A DNA stretch of 64,000 nt from Muraenolepis orangiensis (taxonomy: Eukaryota > Chordata > Actinopteri > Gadiformes > Muraenolepididae). The DNA is taken from NCBI GenBank assembly GCA_027704905.1, contig CM051020.1, forward strand, positions 3,892,175 through 3,956,174. The letters are read 5' to 3'. The translations under genes were made by a program, and so were the position numbers. Numbering within the stretch: the stretch's first letter is position 1; every line of letters starts with the position of its first letter. The notes beneath the pieces were generated by a model, which saw only the letters and a program-made list of their open reading frames with translations, searched no databases and was not told the origin of the DNA. Below are positions 1 to 12,938 of this stretch, piece by piece.

Positions 1-203
1 TCCAAAAAGTCTCACAAGGACAAAAGATGCGAGCGCATATCTGCGCCGTGATAAAAAAGACGCAAGATGAAGCGCTCGCTGCCCGCTAAGGCCAAGGCAA
101 CAGAACCGCCATCCAAACCCAGCTTCTCCAGATGGAAGCACTTTGTCACTATAGCATCCTTGTGAAATACAACTGTGTTTCTTCTGTCTGTTAAAATATA
201 TTA

Positions 204-246
<43 letters not shown>
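1..246. other. Unassigned left edge with (TTA)n
   Basis: No supported gene. A short + frame opens at an ATG at 67 and ends after 33 codons (KRSLPAKAK... to TGA near 163). It is basic and resembles nothing I recognise, and it may be the tail of an exon or repeat that begins outside the window. A (TTA)n run occupies about 205-246. Confidence 0.4.
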
Positions 247-247
<1 letters not shown>

Positions 248-600
248 AGTCATATAGCAGACGCTTTTGTTCAGAGCGACTTCATAAATAGTGCGTCCAA
301 CAAAAATAGTCAAGAGAACAACTCGTCACGAGAAGTCAAGTGCATTTCCTTCCTGACACGCCTCAGGTCAAAGTACAGTAAGTTCAGGTAAAAGTACAGT
401 AAGTTCAGGTAAAAGTACAGTAAGTTCAGGTAAAAGTACAGTAAGTTCAGGTAAAAGTACAGTAAGTTCAAGTAAAAGTACAGTAAGTTCAGGTAAAAGT
501 ACAGTAAGTTCAGGTCAAAGTACAGTAAGTTCAGGTCAAAGTACAATAAGTTGGCACAATAACAAAACAAAGCAAAACAATAGAACAATATAACTAATGA
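247..600. repeat. Interspersed repeat copy A with 21-bp tandem expansion
   Basis: The segment starts with a motif common in fish repeats (TAGCAGACGCTTTTG). It then holds about nine tandem copies of a 21-bp unit (about 359-550; AAGTACAG recurs at 371, 392 and 413). A second copy of the same element at 1290-1500 has only about two units, so the expansion arose inside this copy. Translation of the array gives a meaningless 7-residue repeat. Confidence 0.75.
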
Positions 601-1270
601 TAAAGCTGACAAGCAAACAATCAAGTATCCACTAGAGCTAGTAAGACGACAGTGCTGAGGTATCCGGAATACAATATTGAGTAGGCCTATACCAAATATA
701 TTCATTCGCTCAATCAATCTCATTGAATATATCTCAATCACTCACCAAAACGTGCCTATTCAAAAGTGCTCTTAATGTGTTGTGTTTTATGTGTTTAACC
801 CCTGTTTTAAGTGTCTGAGTTTCATGTAAAGCACTCTATACAATTGCATCATTATTATGATGATCATTATTATTATTATTTTGCTCAAATTGTACAAGAT
901 AAGCGTTGCCATGTATGCACAACAACACGTAACCTTGTCATTAAAAAAGGTTAATGAAGGTTTTGATAGACGCACCACGGTGATTTCAGTGGGACAATAT
1001 TCGCTTGCGAGACAAAAGAGCTTGTTAAAGAAAAGGACAGTGAAGGACACCATATTATTTATCGCGGATGTAATTGTGTGCGCCGTCTGAAACAAGCCAA
1101 ATATTTGAAATGTCTCTTAAACAAATCAATATGAACGTTTTATTATACAATCTAAAACTAATTATGATACGTGCGATACGTTGTTGTGTCAGATAACCAT
1201 CGGTATACATGCGGAGTCGAGTTATCACCTGCATGAATTGTTATTATTAATTCTTATATATAGATATATT
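601..1270. other. Non-coding stretch, AT-rich
   Basis: I see no exon, RNA gene or classified repeat here. Short frames on both strands look random, and a small ATT-rich run lies near 850-885. Confidence 0.4.
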
Positions 1271-2877
1271 CCATTCCATTATATTACATTACATGCATTT
1301 AGCAGATGCTTTCATCCAAAGCAAAAACAATAGTGCGTTCAACAAAAGTAGGCGAGAGAGCAACTCGTCACCAGAAGTCAACAGTGTATTTCCTTCCTAA
1401 CAAGTTTCCAAGAACTGAACCAGTGCTCAGGTAGAAGTACAATAAGTTCAGGTAAAAATACAATAAGTTGGCAAACAATAGAACAATATCTATCTTACTT
1501 ACAAGCAACCAATCTATTTAGTAAGGCGCTAGTAAAAGTGATGAGAGGACGCGCTAGGTGGAAGTTGGGGAGTGACTCTGCAGTCCTGACATCCATGGGG
1601 AGTTCATTCCACCAATGTGGGGCCAGGACAGAGAAGAGCTAAGATAGATCGGCCACAAGGGCCCCTAAGCGAGGGGGCAAGCAGACGCCCCGAAGTAGCA
1701 GAGCGAAGGTGACAGGCAGGGAAGTCCATTCACCATTGTCTGGAGGTAGGAAGGAGTAGCACCAGGGTCTTGAACTGAATGTAGCCAGTGTAAAGACCGG
1801 ACAAGGGTAGATGTGTGGGAGAATTTGGGTTGGTTGGATGGAGGATGGAGTTGCAGTAGGATGGAGTTGCAGTAGTCCAAACTGGAGATTATAGAGCCTG
1901 GAAGTGCCCCTGCGCAGCCTTTTCAGTGAGAAAAGGCAGAATCCTCCTGATGTTGTAGAGGACGAATCTGCAGGAGCGTGTCACCGAGAACGACAGTTGG
2001 TCGTCAAGGTTCACACCCAGATTCCTTGCAGTCCGGATAACAAGGGCAAAAGGGAAACCGGTCTGTAGTTCAGAGGGGTCAAGTGTTGGTTTCATCAGGA
2101 GTGACTCTGGCAGTCTTGAAAGCAGCGGGAAGGCATCCAGACTTCAGAGATGTTTTGATGACGTGTGTCAGGAATGGAGTTCAGGCACAGTAGACTGAAG
2201 CAGAGGGGAGGGCACTGGATCCAGAGAGCATGTTGTAGGGCGGCTGGATGTGACATGAAGAAGAACATCATCTGTGGAGAGTGGAGAAAAATGGGTAAGG
2301 GAGGGATGTGGAAGGGTGAGGGGAAGACATGGGCGGTTGGTGCGAAGAGCTTTGTTGGCGAAAGTTGGCGAAATCGTCCAGGGGGCAGGGAGGAGATGGG
2401 GGGAGGGGGGAAGGGGTGGAAGAGGGAGGACAAAGTTTCAAATAGTTTTCTGCGGTTAGATGCTGCGCTTTGAATTTTGGAACAGTAGAAGGCAGCTTTG
2501 GCAACTGAAAGAGCCGAGGAGAAGTGCTTGAAGATGAAGAAGGTCCTCCATGAATGAAGGTTTTGCCTTCATTCCCCCTGCGCTCCGTCTCTCTGAGGCT
2601 CAGTCTCTCCGTACGCACTGAGTCCGACAACCAGGGGGCAGGTGGAGTTGGACGTGCAGACCTGGAGGTGAGAGGACAGAGAGTGTCAGACAGAGAGGAG
2701 GACAAGGAAGAGAGAAGAAGGTCAGTGGCAGAATCAGGGGATAGAACAGAGAAAGAATCAGGAGGGAGGGCAGAGAGAACAGAAGAGGAGAGATCAGCAG
2801 GGGAGAGTGAGCAGAGATTGCGACGGGACGACACCACGTGGGTAGTGTGGGAGAGGGAGAGTGTGAGGGTGGAGAAA
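1271..2877. repeat. Interspersed repeat copy B and flanking unclassified repeat
   Basis: Positions 1290-1500 match copy A at 247-600 with the same landmarks in the same order: the TAGCAGA(C/T)GCTTT start, the phrase AACTCGTCAC, the TACA(A/G)TAAGTTCAGG units and the AACAATAGAACAATAT end. The following 1500-2877 is GC-richer and purine-rich, with frames open on both strands but no domain I recognise. It reads into the LINE fragment that follows and is probably an older repeat into which the LINE was inserted. Confidence 0.5.
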
Positions 2878-4264
2878 GTGTTGGAGAAAGTAGTCTCTAT
2901 TCAACTGCAATCTTTTCTAGAGAAAAATTATGTCTATGAGAAATTTCAGTCTGGTTTTAGACCTCGTCATAGCACTGAAACTGCTCTTTCAAGAATGTTT
3001 AATGATCTTGTTTTAACTGTTGATTCTGGGTGTGCTGCTATCTTGGTAACATTAGATCTGACCGCGGCCTTTGATACTGTAGATCATAAGACCCTTTTAT
3101 CCCGCCTAGAACAGTGTGTTGGTATTAAAGGTGCTGCCCTCATGTTACTTCAGTCGTATTTGACTGACAGGAGTTTCTCGGTCCATTTAGGTGAGTTCTC
3201 CTCAAATGTAGCCCCCCTTATCTGTGGTGTCCCGCAAGGCTCCATCCTAGGCCCTTTATTATTCTCTTTATATATGCTGCCCCTGGGTTCCATTTTTCGT
3301 ACGCACAATGTCTCTTTTCATTGCTATGCGGATGATGTCCAAATCTACCTTCCTTTGAAAATAAAATGTCAAGATTCCCTCAAGCCTCTGCTAGCTGGTC
3401 TAAATGACATTAAGACTTGGATGAATTTAAATTTCCTCAATCTTAATGACGGCAAGACAGAGGTTATTGTGTTTGGGCATTGTTTTAATGACTCTGTTGG
3501 TGCTCTAGGACCCCTTGCTGCCAAAAATCGCTCCTTTATTAAAAATCTTGGTTTTAAATTTGACAAACAAATTAGCTCTGTAGTAAAGGGCTCCTTTTTC
3601 CAGTTGAGGCTCCTGTCCAAAATAAAGCCCTACCTCTCTCGCAATGACCTTGAGAGGGTTATCCATGCTTTTATTTCGTCCAGGTTGGACTATTGTAATG
3701 GTCTGTATGTGGGTCTAGACCAGCTCTCCCTACGACGCCTGCAGCTAGTGCAGAACGCTGCTGCGCGACTCTTGACCGGTACAAAGAAGCGTGACCACAT
3801 TACACCGCTGCTGGTTTCCCTGCACTGGCTTCCTGTTCACTTCAGGATAGATTTTAAAATTATGTTGTTTGTCTTCAAGGCATTGAATGGTCTGGCCCCT
3901 CAGTACCTAGCTGAACTTCTCCATGTTCGCACCCCAGTTAGAGCACTGAGGTCATCGAATGAGGTACTTTTAGATGTCCCAAGGTCTAGGCTAAAAACTA
4001 AAGGCGACCAAGCTTTTGCGGTGGCTGCCCCAAAGTTGTGGAACAGTCTGCCACTACAAATTCGGTCTGCCCAGACCCTAGAGATTTTTAAGTCACGGCT
4101 GAAAACTCACTTGTTTTCTTTGGCTTTTTGAGGCTTGTTAAGCCGTACATCCCTGGTCGTGTTGTGATTATTTATTGTATTTATTGTATTGCATTGACTA
4201 ACTTCGGTTGATTTTAAAATGTGCTATATAAATAAAGGTGACCTTGACCTTGACCTTGACCTTG
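2878..4264 (+). mobile_element. 5'-truncated L2/CR1-type LINE, reverse transcriptase region
   Basis: An open frame ending with TGA at 4129-4131 encodes the reverse transcriptase of a non-LTR retrotransposon. Visible motifs in order are FQSGFRPRHSTETAL, the palm motif LDLTAAFDTVDH, GVPQGSILGPLLF, the catalytic YADD (about 3328-3339), the thumb region and the SRLDYCNGLYVGL / LQLVQNAAARLLTG tail typical of the L2/CR1 group. The frame continues upstream to 2554, but that part is unrelated repeat, so LINE homology starts near 2878 and the endonuclease is missing. The 3' end is a short tandem GACCTT repeat (about 4238-4264), as usual for L2/CR1 elements. The RT frame has no stop. Assignment to L2 rather than another CR1-like clade rests on pattern memory. 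Confidence 0.85.
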
Positions 4265-4299
4265 GAGAAGAGAGGGAGGTTAACGACATTGTTGCCATT

Positions 4300-4315
4300 A
4301 TGATAATTATTTTTA

Positions 4316-4346
<31 letters not shown>

Positions 4347-4360
4347 ATTCTTGCTTATCT
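4300..4360. repeat. (ATT)n microsatellite
   Basis: TTA/ATT-rich simple repeat just downstream of the LINE tail. Confidence 0.6.
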
Positions 4361-4488
4361 ACGAACAATGTAAACATTTGCTTGTGCAACCCCTTAAACC
4401 AGAATTACTACAGCCTGGGGAATAATGTCTTCTGATGCTAAAAACACAACACTATTTACAGATAAAAAAAATAAAAAACACGTTTGGG

Positions 4489-4690
4489 ATTGGGTGGCAG
4501 TATAGCTCAGGATGTAGAACGGTTGCTGGTTAGATCCCTGGCTCCTGCTAGCAAAAAAAGTGTCAAGGTGTCCTTGAGAAAGACCCCCTAACCCTAACTG
4601 CTCCCCTCTGTATAAATAGCTGACCGCTGCTCCTAATACTAGGATGGGTTAAATGCAGAGAAATACCTTTCGCTGTTCTGTACAAAATCA
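4489..4690 (+). mobile_element. tRNA-derived SINE-like element
   Basis: A tRNA-like head carries an A box (TAGCTCAGGATG, from 4503) and a B box (GGTTAGATCCC, 4528-4538). It is followed by the body shared with the other SINEs in this window (GTGTCCTTGAGAAAGACC, then ACTAGGATGGGTTAAATGC). The head is not a functional tRNA, because there is no clean anticodon arm or acceptor stem. Confidence 0.65.
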
Positions 4691-4914
4691 AATTATTTTT
4701 TCATATTTTTTCATATTGTCACTGAAGCGAATATATTCAATACTCAAATCGCAATGTGTGTTTAAAATGTAATTGAAAATGTCGGATATACTAAATTGTA
4801 ACAAATGTTAATGAATGTGCAATCATAAGGTCAGTGTTTTACACCTCAACCACGCTACCATGAGAAAGAGAGAAACAGGAGGTATCTCTGCCTTGCTTTT
4901 CCTCCCTCCCTCCT

Positions 4915-5030
4915 CTCCCTCCTCTCCTCTCCTCTCCTCTCCTCTCCTCTCCTCTCCTCTCCTCTCCTCTCCCTCCCCTCCCCTCTCCCTCTTCTACTTA
5001 TCCTCTCCTCTCTTTTCTCTCTCCCTCTCA
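4915..5030. repeat. CCTCT-rich pyrimidine tract
   Basis: Tandem CTCTC/CCCTC pyrimidine run immediately upstream of the second LINE. It extends that LINE's frame artificially to the left. Confidence 0.7.
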
Positions 5031-5036
5031 TGGAGT

Positions 5037-7981
5037 ATGGCGCCGTACGAGATGGCTGCCGTGTCGCGAGCTCCCGCACGACGACGCAGTTTTTTGTTAT
5101 TTATTATTTTTATCGCAACTATTTTAGTTCAGGATGTTAGCAGCAAGTTCACTTATAACTTCTGCACACTTTGGGAGATCAGATCGACAGTCGCTCGCCG
5201 CCTACCGGAGTTTTTTCATTCTTTCGGCTCGGACGTCCCGCCCGAAGTCACAGCTGGATTATCTCCGTCCATTTTGGGCACGATTACGCGCAAGCGTCGC
5301 CGGAGGAAGCGAGGGAAGCGAGCCGGCGTGCTAGTCAGGCTGAGATGTCGATCCGATCGCCCCCCACTACCCACCATTCTACTGGCTAATGTACAGTCTC
5401 TGGACAATAAGTTAAGCGAACTACAGGCTCGTATTCAATTCCACCGGGAAACTAGGGACAATTGTATTATCTGCCTTACGGAGACATGGATGTCGGAGGG
5501 GGTTACCGACGCAGCTATCGAGCCGACGGGATTTTCCGTACACCGGGCGGACAGAACAAAGGCTCTCTCCGGTAAAGATCGCGGAGGGGGGGTATGTCTC
5601 ATGATAAACAGATCTTGGTGCAACCAAAGTCATGTACATCCCCTCAAGTCTTTCTGTTCCCCGGACCTGGAGTACCTGATGCTTATGTGCCGTCCATACT
5701 GGCTACCTCGGGAGTTTACAGCGGTAACCGTGACCGCTGTTTACATTCCCCCACAAGCCAACACGGACACAGCGCTGAAGGAACTGTACGGGGCTATCAG
5801 CGAACAGGAGTCGGCCCACCCCGAGGCTGCTCTCATCGTGGCGGGGGACTTCAACAAGGCGAACCTGAAGAAGGTTCTCCCGAAGTTCTACCAACACATA
5901 AAGAGCAACACACGGGGCGAGCGGATCCTCGACCACTGCTACACTCCCTTCCGTGATGGCTACAAGGCCCTCCTCCGCCCACCGTTCGGCAAATCAGATC
6001 ACCGCTCTATCCAGCTACTCCCCGCCTATAGGCAGAGACTGAAGCAGCAACCGATCGCTGTGAGGGAGGTCCAATGCTGGTCGGACCAATCAGATTCTAC
6101 GCTGCAGGATTGTTTTGATCACGCTGACTGGCACATGTTCCGCGTTGCCTCGGACAATAACATCAACGAGTACGCGTCGTCGGTCACCGGGTTCATCAAG
6201 AAGTGCATAGATGACGTTGTTCCGACCAAGTCGGTTCGGATATATCCCAACCAGAAACCGTGGATTAACGGCGATGTTCGCGCTGCCCTACATGCGCGTA
6301 ACGCCGCCTTTGGTTCCGGGAATACGGAGGAATATACGAGAGCCCGTTACGACCTCCGTAAGACCATCGTCACTGCCAAGCGGGAGTATAAGGACAGAGT
6401 GGAAGATAAATTCAAGAAACACGATGCGAGGGGTATGTGGCAGGGGCTGCAGAAGATAACGAACTTCAGAGGGAGAACCAGTTGTGTAGAGAACTCCTCT
6501 ACCTCCCTCCCAGGAGAGCTAAATACTTTTTTTGCTCGGTTCGACGTAAACGGCAGCCCGCCGAAGCCAGCACCGACTGGGGAGACCAGCCAGCTGCGCA
6601 TCTCGGAGGCGGATGTGCGCCGCACCTTTAAGCGGCTGAACATCCGTAAGGCGGCAGGCCCCGACGACATCCCGGGCCGCGTCCTCAGAGCATGCGCAGA
6701 CCAGTTGGCAGGAGTCTTTGCAGACATCTTCAACCTCTCCCTGTCCCAGGCTGTTGTCCCCGCGGTCTTCAAGATATCCACCATCGTGCCTGTCCCTAAA
6801 CAAACCAAGGTAACATGCCTGAATGACTTCAGACCTGTGGCCCTCACCTCGATCGTTAGCAAATGCTTCGAGAGGTTGGTCAAGGACTTTATTTGCTCCG
6901 TGTTACCTACCACGCTGGACCCATGGCAATTTGCATATCGTCAAAATAGATCCACGGACGACGCAATTGCCATGGCCCTCCACACTGCCCTTTCCCACCT
7001 GGAGGGGAAGAACTGTTATGTGCGAATGCTGTTTGTGGACTACAGCTCAGCATTCAACACAATAGTTCCTGCCAAGCTCGACACCAAGCTGAGAGGTCTA
7101 GGCGTACCCCCATCCATGTGCAGCTGGATACTGAACCTCCTGTCGGACCGCCGCCAGGTGGTGAGGATGGGCAGCACCACATCAGAGCCACTGACCCTCA
7201 ACACGGGAGCCGTGTGAGGGTCGTGCTGAGCCCTCTCCTCTACTCCCTCTACACCCACGACTGCATGGCTATGCACAGCTCCAACGTCATCGTCAAGTTT
7301 GCTGACGACACGACAGTGATGGGCCTGATCGCCGGCGACGACGAGACAGCCTACAGGGAGGAGGTCGGATCGCTGGAGCAGTGGTGCCAGGAGAACAGCC
7401 TCGCCCTCAACGTCAAGAAGACCAAGGAGCTGATCGTGGACTTCAGGAGGCAGAGGGGAGAGCACAGCCCTATCTCCATCGACGGCGTTGCAGTAGAGAG
7501 GGTCAGCAGCTTCAAGTTCCTCGGCGTGCACATCTCCGAGGACCTCACATGGTCCACGCACACCACACACGTGGTGAAAAGGGCCCAACAACGCCTGTAT
7601 TTTCTCAGGCGTCTGAAGAAATTCAGCATGGGCCCCCGCATCCTGAGAACATTCTACAACGGCACCATCGAGAGTGTTCTGACAGGGTGTATCACCGCCT
7701 GGTACGGGAACTGCACGGCACTCGAGCGCAGAGCGCTTCAAAGGGTGGTGCGGACGGCCCAGTATATCGTTGGAGGTGAGCTCCCCTCCCTCCTGGACAT
7801 TTACAACCAGCGGTGCGTGGCCAAGGCCAAAAGAATTATAAAAGACATTGCCCACCCCAGCCACAAACTTTACTCACTATTACCGTCAGGCAGGCGATAC
7901 CGCAGTATCAAGTGTCGTACAAATAGGCTTAGAGATAGCTTCCACAGTCAGGCCATCAGGCTGCTGAACAAGGGCGTATAA
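5037..7981 (+). pseudogene. LINE endonuclease/reverse transcriptase ORF, frameshifted
   Basis: The first frame runs from 5037 to a TGA at 7215-7217, and the second continues from about 7203 to 7981. The break falls exactly where the conserved Gly-(Ala/Val)-Pro-Gln-Gly motif between the two catalytic aspartate motifs should be, so a small indel has destroyed both frame and motif. This copy cannot make an active enzyme unless the frameshift is an assembly error. Confidence 0.8.
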
Positions 7982-8251
7982 CATATAACAATGTATATTT
8001 TATTACATTGATTTATATATATATATTGCTCTTTTCTGTGCTGATTTTTGCATTTTATAAATTGCATTTTTTATTTTTATTTTATATTCTTTATTCTATT
8101 TTTTATTCTATTTTTTATCTATTTTTATTTTTATCTTATTTTATAACTGCTGTCTGTTGTCGGGTATTGCACACAAGAATTTCACATCACTGCTTTATAC
8201 TAAACTGTAAACTGTGAAGTGACAATAAACTTGACTTGACTTGACTTGACT
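5037..8251 (+). mobile_element. Nearly full-length L2/CR1/Rex1-type LINE
   Basis: About 3.2 kb. The likely ORF start is the ATG at 5037, since upstream frame is simple repeat. An APE-type endonuclease follows (about 5370-6030: ANVQSLDNK, CLTETW, VAGDFNKAN, GKSDHRSI). The reverse transcriptase (about 6590-7320) shows RKAAGPDDIPGRVL, FRPVALTS, FVDYSSAFNTI and the catalytic FADDT (about 7298-7312). The C-terminal tail (CITAWYGN, LLPSGRRYRS) ends at the TAA at 7979-7981. A short 3'UTR ends in tandem ACTTG repeats (about 8229-8251). One frameshift near 7200-7220 separates the palm motif from FADDT. All motifs being intact suggests a fairly recent insertion. The clade is assigned by pattern only. 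Confidence 0.87.
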
Positions 8252-8325
8252 CCCTCTCCCTCCCTACTTCCCTTCCCCTCCCTCCCTCCCTCCCTCCCTC
8301 CCTCCCTCCCTCCCTCCCTCTGTGT
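8252..8325. repeat. (CCCT)n tract
   Basis: Tandem CCCTCCCT run directly after the LINE tail. Confidence 0.8.
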
Positions 8326-8473
8326 ATCTCTGGGGCAGTCCTCCTCCCACTGCCTCCAGGCTGAGCTTGGTCTTCAGTACGTTCCTCCTATCTGCTCGTC
8401 CTCAGGAGCTGGTACTGAAATGAACGCCCCCTCCCCCCCATCACGGCAACTAACGCAATAAACCCCCCATCCA

Positions 8474-9485
<1,012 letters not shown>

Positions 9486-9487
9486 GG

Positions 9488-9539
<52 letters not shown>

Positions 9540-9571
9540 TGTGTGTGTGTGTGTGTGCGTGTGTGTGTGTG

Positions 9572-9603
<32 letters not shown>

Positions 9604-9650
9604 CGTGTGTGTGTGTGTGTGTGTGTGCGTGTGCGTGTGTGTGTGTGTGC
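9486..9650. repeat. (GT)n microsatellite with GC interruptions
   Basis: GT repeat interrupted by GTGC variants. Confidence 0.95.
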
Positions 9651-9877
9651 AGCAGCCCTGTTAAAGTCTAAACCTCTATAGTCTGAAGTATGGATTATTA
9701 TCACTGCATGGAAGGAACCGTGTGGGTGAGCAGATCTCCCCCCAAAGAGCGGTTTGCTATGCACAGCCGCCTCTCGTGTGTCAAACACCCCGACAAGAAG
9801 TCAAGACCATCAGGCCGGTTTTGACTCCCTCGTTCCTAGCTGATATAATTGCCCTTTCATCTCCCGCCATTTTTTAA

Positions 9878-9917
9878 AGTCTGGATATCCCCAACAGCGG
9901 CAGGGGATATCCAGACT
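9878..9917. repeat. Perfect inverted repeat (hairpin)
   Basis: Perfect 15-bp arms (AGTCTGGATATCCCC and its complement) lie at 9878-9892 and 9903-9917 with a 10-base loop. It is unclassified and could be a fold-back remnant of a small transposon. Confidence 0.8.
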
Positions 9918-9944
9918 ATATCCAAACCGTGTGGGATTAACCCA

Positions 9945-10423
<479 letters not shown>

Positions 10424-10425
10424 CC

Positions 10426-10470
10426 CCTGGGGCCTCCTCTCCAGCCCCAGGGTGGAGAGGAGGCCCCAGG
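10426..10470. repeat. Perfect inverted repeat beside (CT)n
   Basis: Arms of 18 bp (10426-10443 and 10453-10470; the left arm starts CCTGGGGCC) flank a 9-base loop. It abuts the end of the CT tract. Confidence 0.8.
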
Positions 10471-11100
10471 CTATTTGGAGGGACTCCTACTGCTCAAACC
10501 CCCAGATGAGGAGCATGGCTGAAGACAGCTCTCAAGTGTCATGTGGATCTAAAAGCCTTTCAACTGGTTACGCCAGGCCAGTTCACCCAGGGATAGGGAG
10601 GAGAGTATCAAGCATGCTAATCGCTTCTTTAAAAAAGGGAAGATAACATTTGTTGGCGTTCTCAAAGCTCAGCAGAATTACAGCAACAGTTGGCGAGCAG
10701 TAGTTGGACCGCCCACCCCTCTACCCCCCCCCCCCCCCCCACACCCCTCTACCCCCCCTCCCCACAACTCTACCCCCCCCCCCCCCCTTGTCCTCTTGCA
10801 TGACGCGAGCAAGCAAAGGCACAGTTTAACGATGATGAAATTAGGAGAAATTTAGGAGAAAGGAAGACATTCAAATATTTCCAAAAAAATACAAGTACGA
10901 TGGAAAGTTCTAAATACTGCTGTATTATTTTCACCCACTTAATTGTACTGCGCAACTGTTTTTAAGTTCATTAGACAGTTCATAATGAGGGCGCCTGGGA
11001 GAAGGTTTCAGAGCGAGTCAATTAGTAGAACGACAACACAACCATGGAAAGGCTCCCCTCCAGCCCTGACTTGTAGTATTAGTATTACTATAGTAAGTAA
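10471..11100. other. Non-coding stretch with poly-C runs
   Basis: No exon or named repeat seen. Long C homopolymers occur at about 10726-10741 and 10774-10788. Confidence 0.4.
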
Positions 11101-11103
11101 ATC

Positions 11104-11350
11104 GGGGGGGCAGTAGCTCAGTGGATAAGGACTTGGCTTGGGAGCCGCAAGGTCGCCGGTTCAAGACCCGGAAACACCAGGTTACTGCCTAAGTGCCCTT
11201 GAGCAAGGCACCCCCTACGCTGCTCCCCAGGCGCTGTACTAATGGCTGCCCACTGCTCCTAACACTAGGATGGGTCAAGATGCGGAGAAGTAATTTCCCT
11301 CGGGATAAAATAAGTAGTTAAAATTAAAATTAAAAATTAAAAAAAAAAAA
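11104..11350 (+). mobile_element. tRNA-derived SINE
   Basis: The best-preserved SINE of the window. It has an A box TAGCTCAGTGG (11114-11124), a B box GGTTCAAGACC (11158-11168), the shared body (GTGCCCTTGAGCAAGGCACC, CTGCCCACTGCTCCTAACAC, ACTAGGATGGGTCAAGATGC) and an A-rich tail (about 11320-11350). Confidence 0.85.
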
Positions 11351-11589
11351 TGCCCAGATGAGTGTCCTTTGCAGGGCGTCTGGTTTGACCCTGCTCCCCT
11401 CCCCCCCACCCCACCACAGACAGGCTCAGGGTGGCGAGGGATCCAGGGAGGATCTGAGAGAGAGAGGAGTCAGCTGGGGGTCCGGACAGAAGGAGGACCC
11501 TTAGCTTGGGGCTCCCCTGCCTGGGAGGTTTGCCAGGGCGTGACCGGCGTGTGCAAGCAGGTCCCGCCTTGCCCCTCCTCCAAGCAAAG

Positions 11590-11757
11590 ACACCCTAACC
11601 CTAACTGCTCCCCACGTGCTGGCTGTCTCCCTGCATGGCTGACCCTGTAGTCGGTGGGTGAATGTGTGGGTGAATGTGTGGGTGAATGTGTGTGTGAATG
11701 TGGGGCATGACTTGTAAAGCACTGTGAATAAAAGCGCTTAATAAAAGTCTATTATAA
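11590..11757 (+). mobile_element. SINE-related 3' fragment
   Basis: Shares the phrases CCCTAACCCTAACTGCTCCC, CATGGCTGACCCTG and AAAGCACTGTGAATAAAAGC with the fragments at 31540-31715 and 62325-62475. A short GTGGGTGAAT tandem (about 11655-11700) lies inside it. Confidence 0.6.
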
Positions 11758-11982
11758 GGCCGTCCATCAGTCATGATGGACGGATGGCATTATGGAAAAT
11801 GTGTTTTTTGTCTTCTTGGACATTAGGGCTTTGCTGTGTCAGATGTTATTCAACCTACGCGAACAATTGAATGAATTTAATTTCATAATTTTGTCGGTTT
11901 GGAAAATTACAAAAATAAAGGCAGTTCATTTTAATTATAGTACTTTCGTTTTTCATGTTGTTGTTCATTTAATATGGCTGGA

Positions 11983-12467
<485 letters not shown>

Positions 12468-12700
12468 CAAAACACTAGATACAAGATATAAGATTACAAG
12501 TATGTACAATTTAATACTTACTCCCAATTTCCTACCTCCAAAAATACTATACACAATAAAAATGAATATACAAATAACAACAAAGTGACTGATGGACGAG
12601 TTGAATTGTTGAATTGTGCAAAAAGATTTAAAAGCATTTGAAGTGCAAGGAGTTCAGCAGCACCATGAATACAGTGCAGTAACTAACTGTGCAAACTGAT
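12468..12700 (+). repeat. Interspersed repeat family R1, diverged copy
   Basis: One of six related copies or fragments in the window. Shared landmarks are AATACTATACACAATAAAAA, AAAGTGACTGATGGA, a GAATTGTGCAAAAAG-like stretch and the CAGCAGCACCATGAATACAG block. The others lie at 23967-24350, 27752-28085, 48448-48745, 62540-62872 (-) and 21737-21830 (- fragment). It is non-coding, and the class (SINE or LINE 3' end) is unknown to me. Confidence 0.7.
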
Positions 12701-12841
12701 AGGAGAAGGGTGAACACACACATTTAGGAAAATAACATTAAGCAAAGAGTCACGTACACAACAGAGCGGACATTTACCAGCAAGGAAGGATGACGCAAGG
12801 TCTTACAGAGAGACAGACTGTACAATAATTTAAATTACTAC

Positions 12842-12895
12842 TCTAATAATAATAATAATACTTGTAATACTAATACTAATTATTATTATTACAAC

Positions 12896-12937
<42 letters not shown>
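12842..12937. repeat. (AAT)n microsatellite
   Basis: Imperfect AAT/ATT run ending in pure (AAT)n. Confidence 0.9.

Positions 12938-12938
<1 letters not shown>

Noticed and set aside
857..1090. 77-codon + frame in the left unassigned stretch
   Set aside because: Random-looking composition, starts in an ATT repeat, and has no motif or splice context.
2554..2877. N-terminal extension of the first LINE frame as a gene
   Set aside because: Highly charged low-complexity sequence without a domain; LINE homology begins only at about 2878.
4580..4600. CCCTAACCCTAAC resembling a telomere repeat (also 11594 and 62340)
   Set aside because: It is part of the SINE body and recurs at the same place in each copy.
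11104..11180. tRNA-like A and B boxes as a functional tRNA gene
   Set aside because: No complete cloverleaf or anticodon arm. It is followed by a SINE body and A-rich tail.
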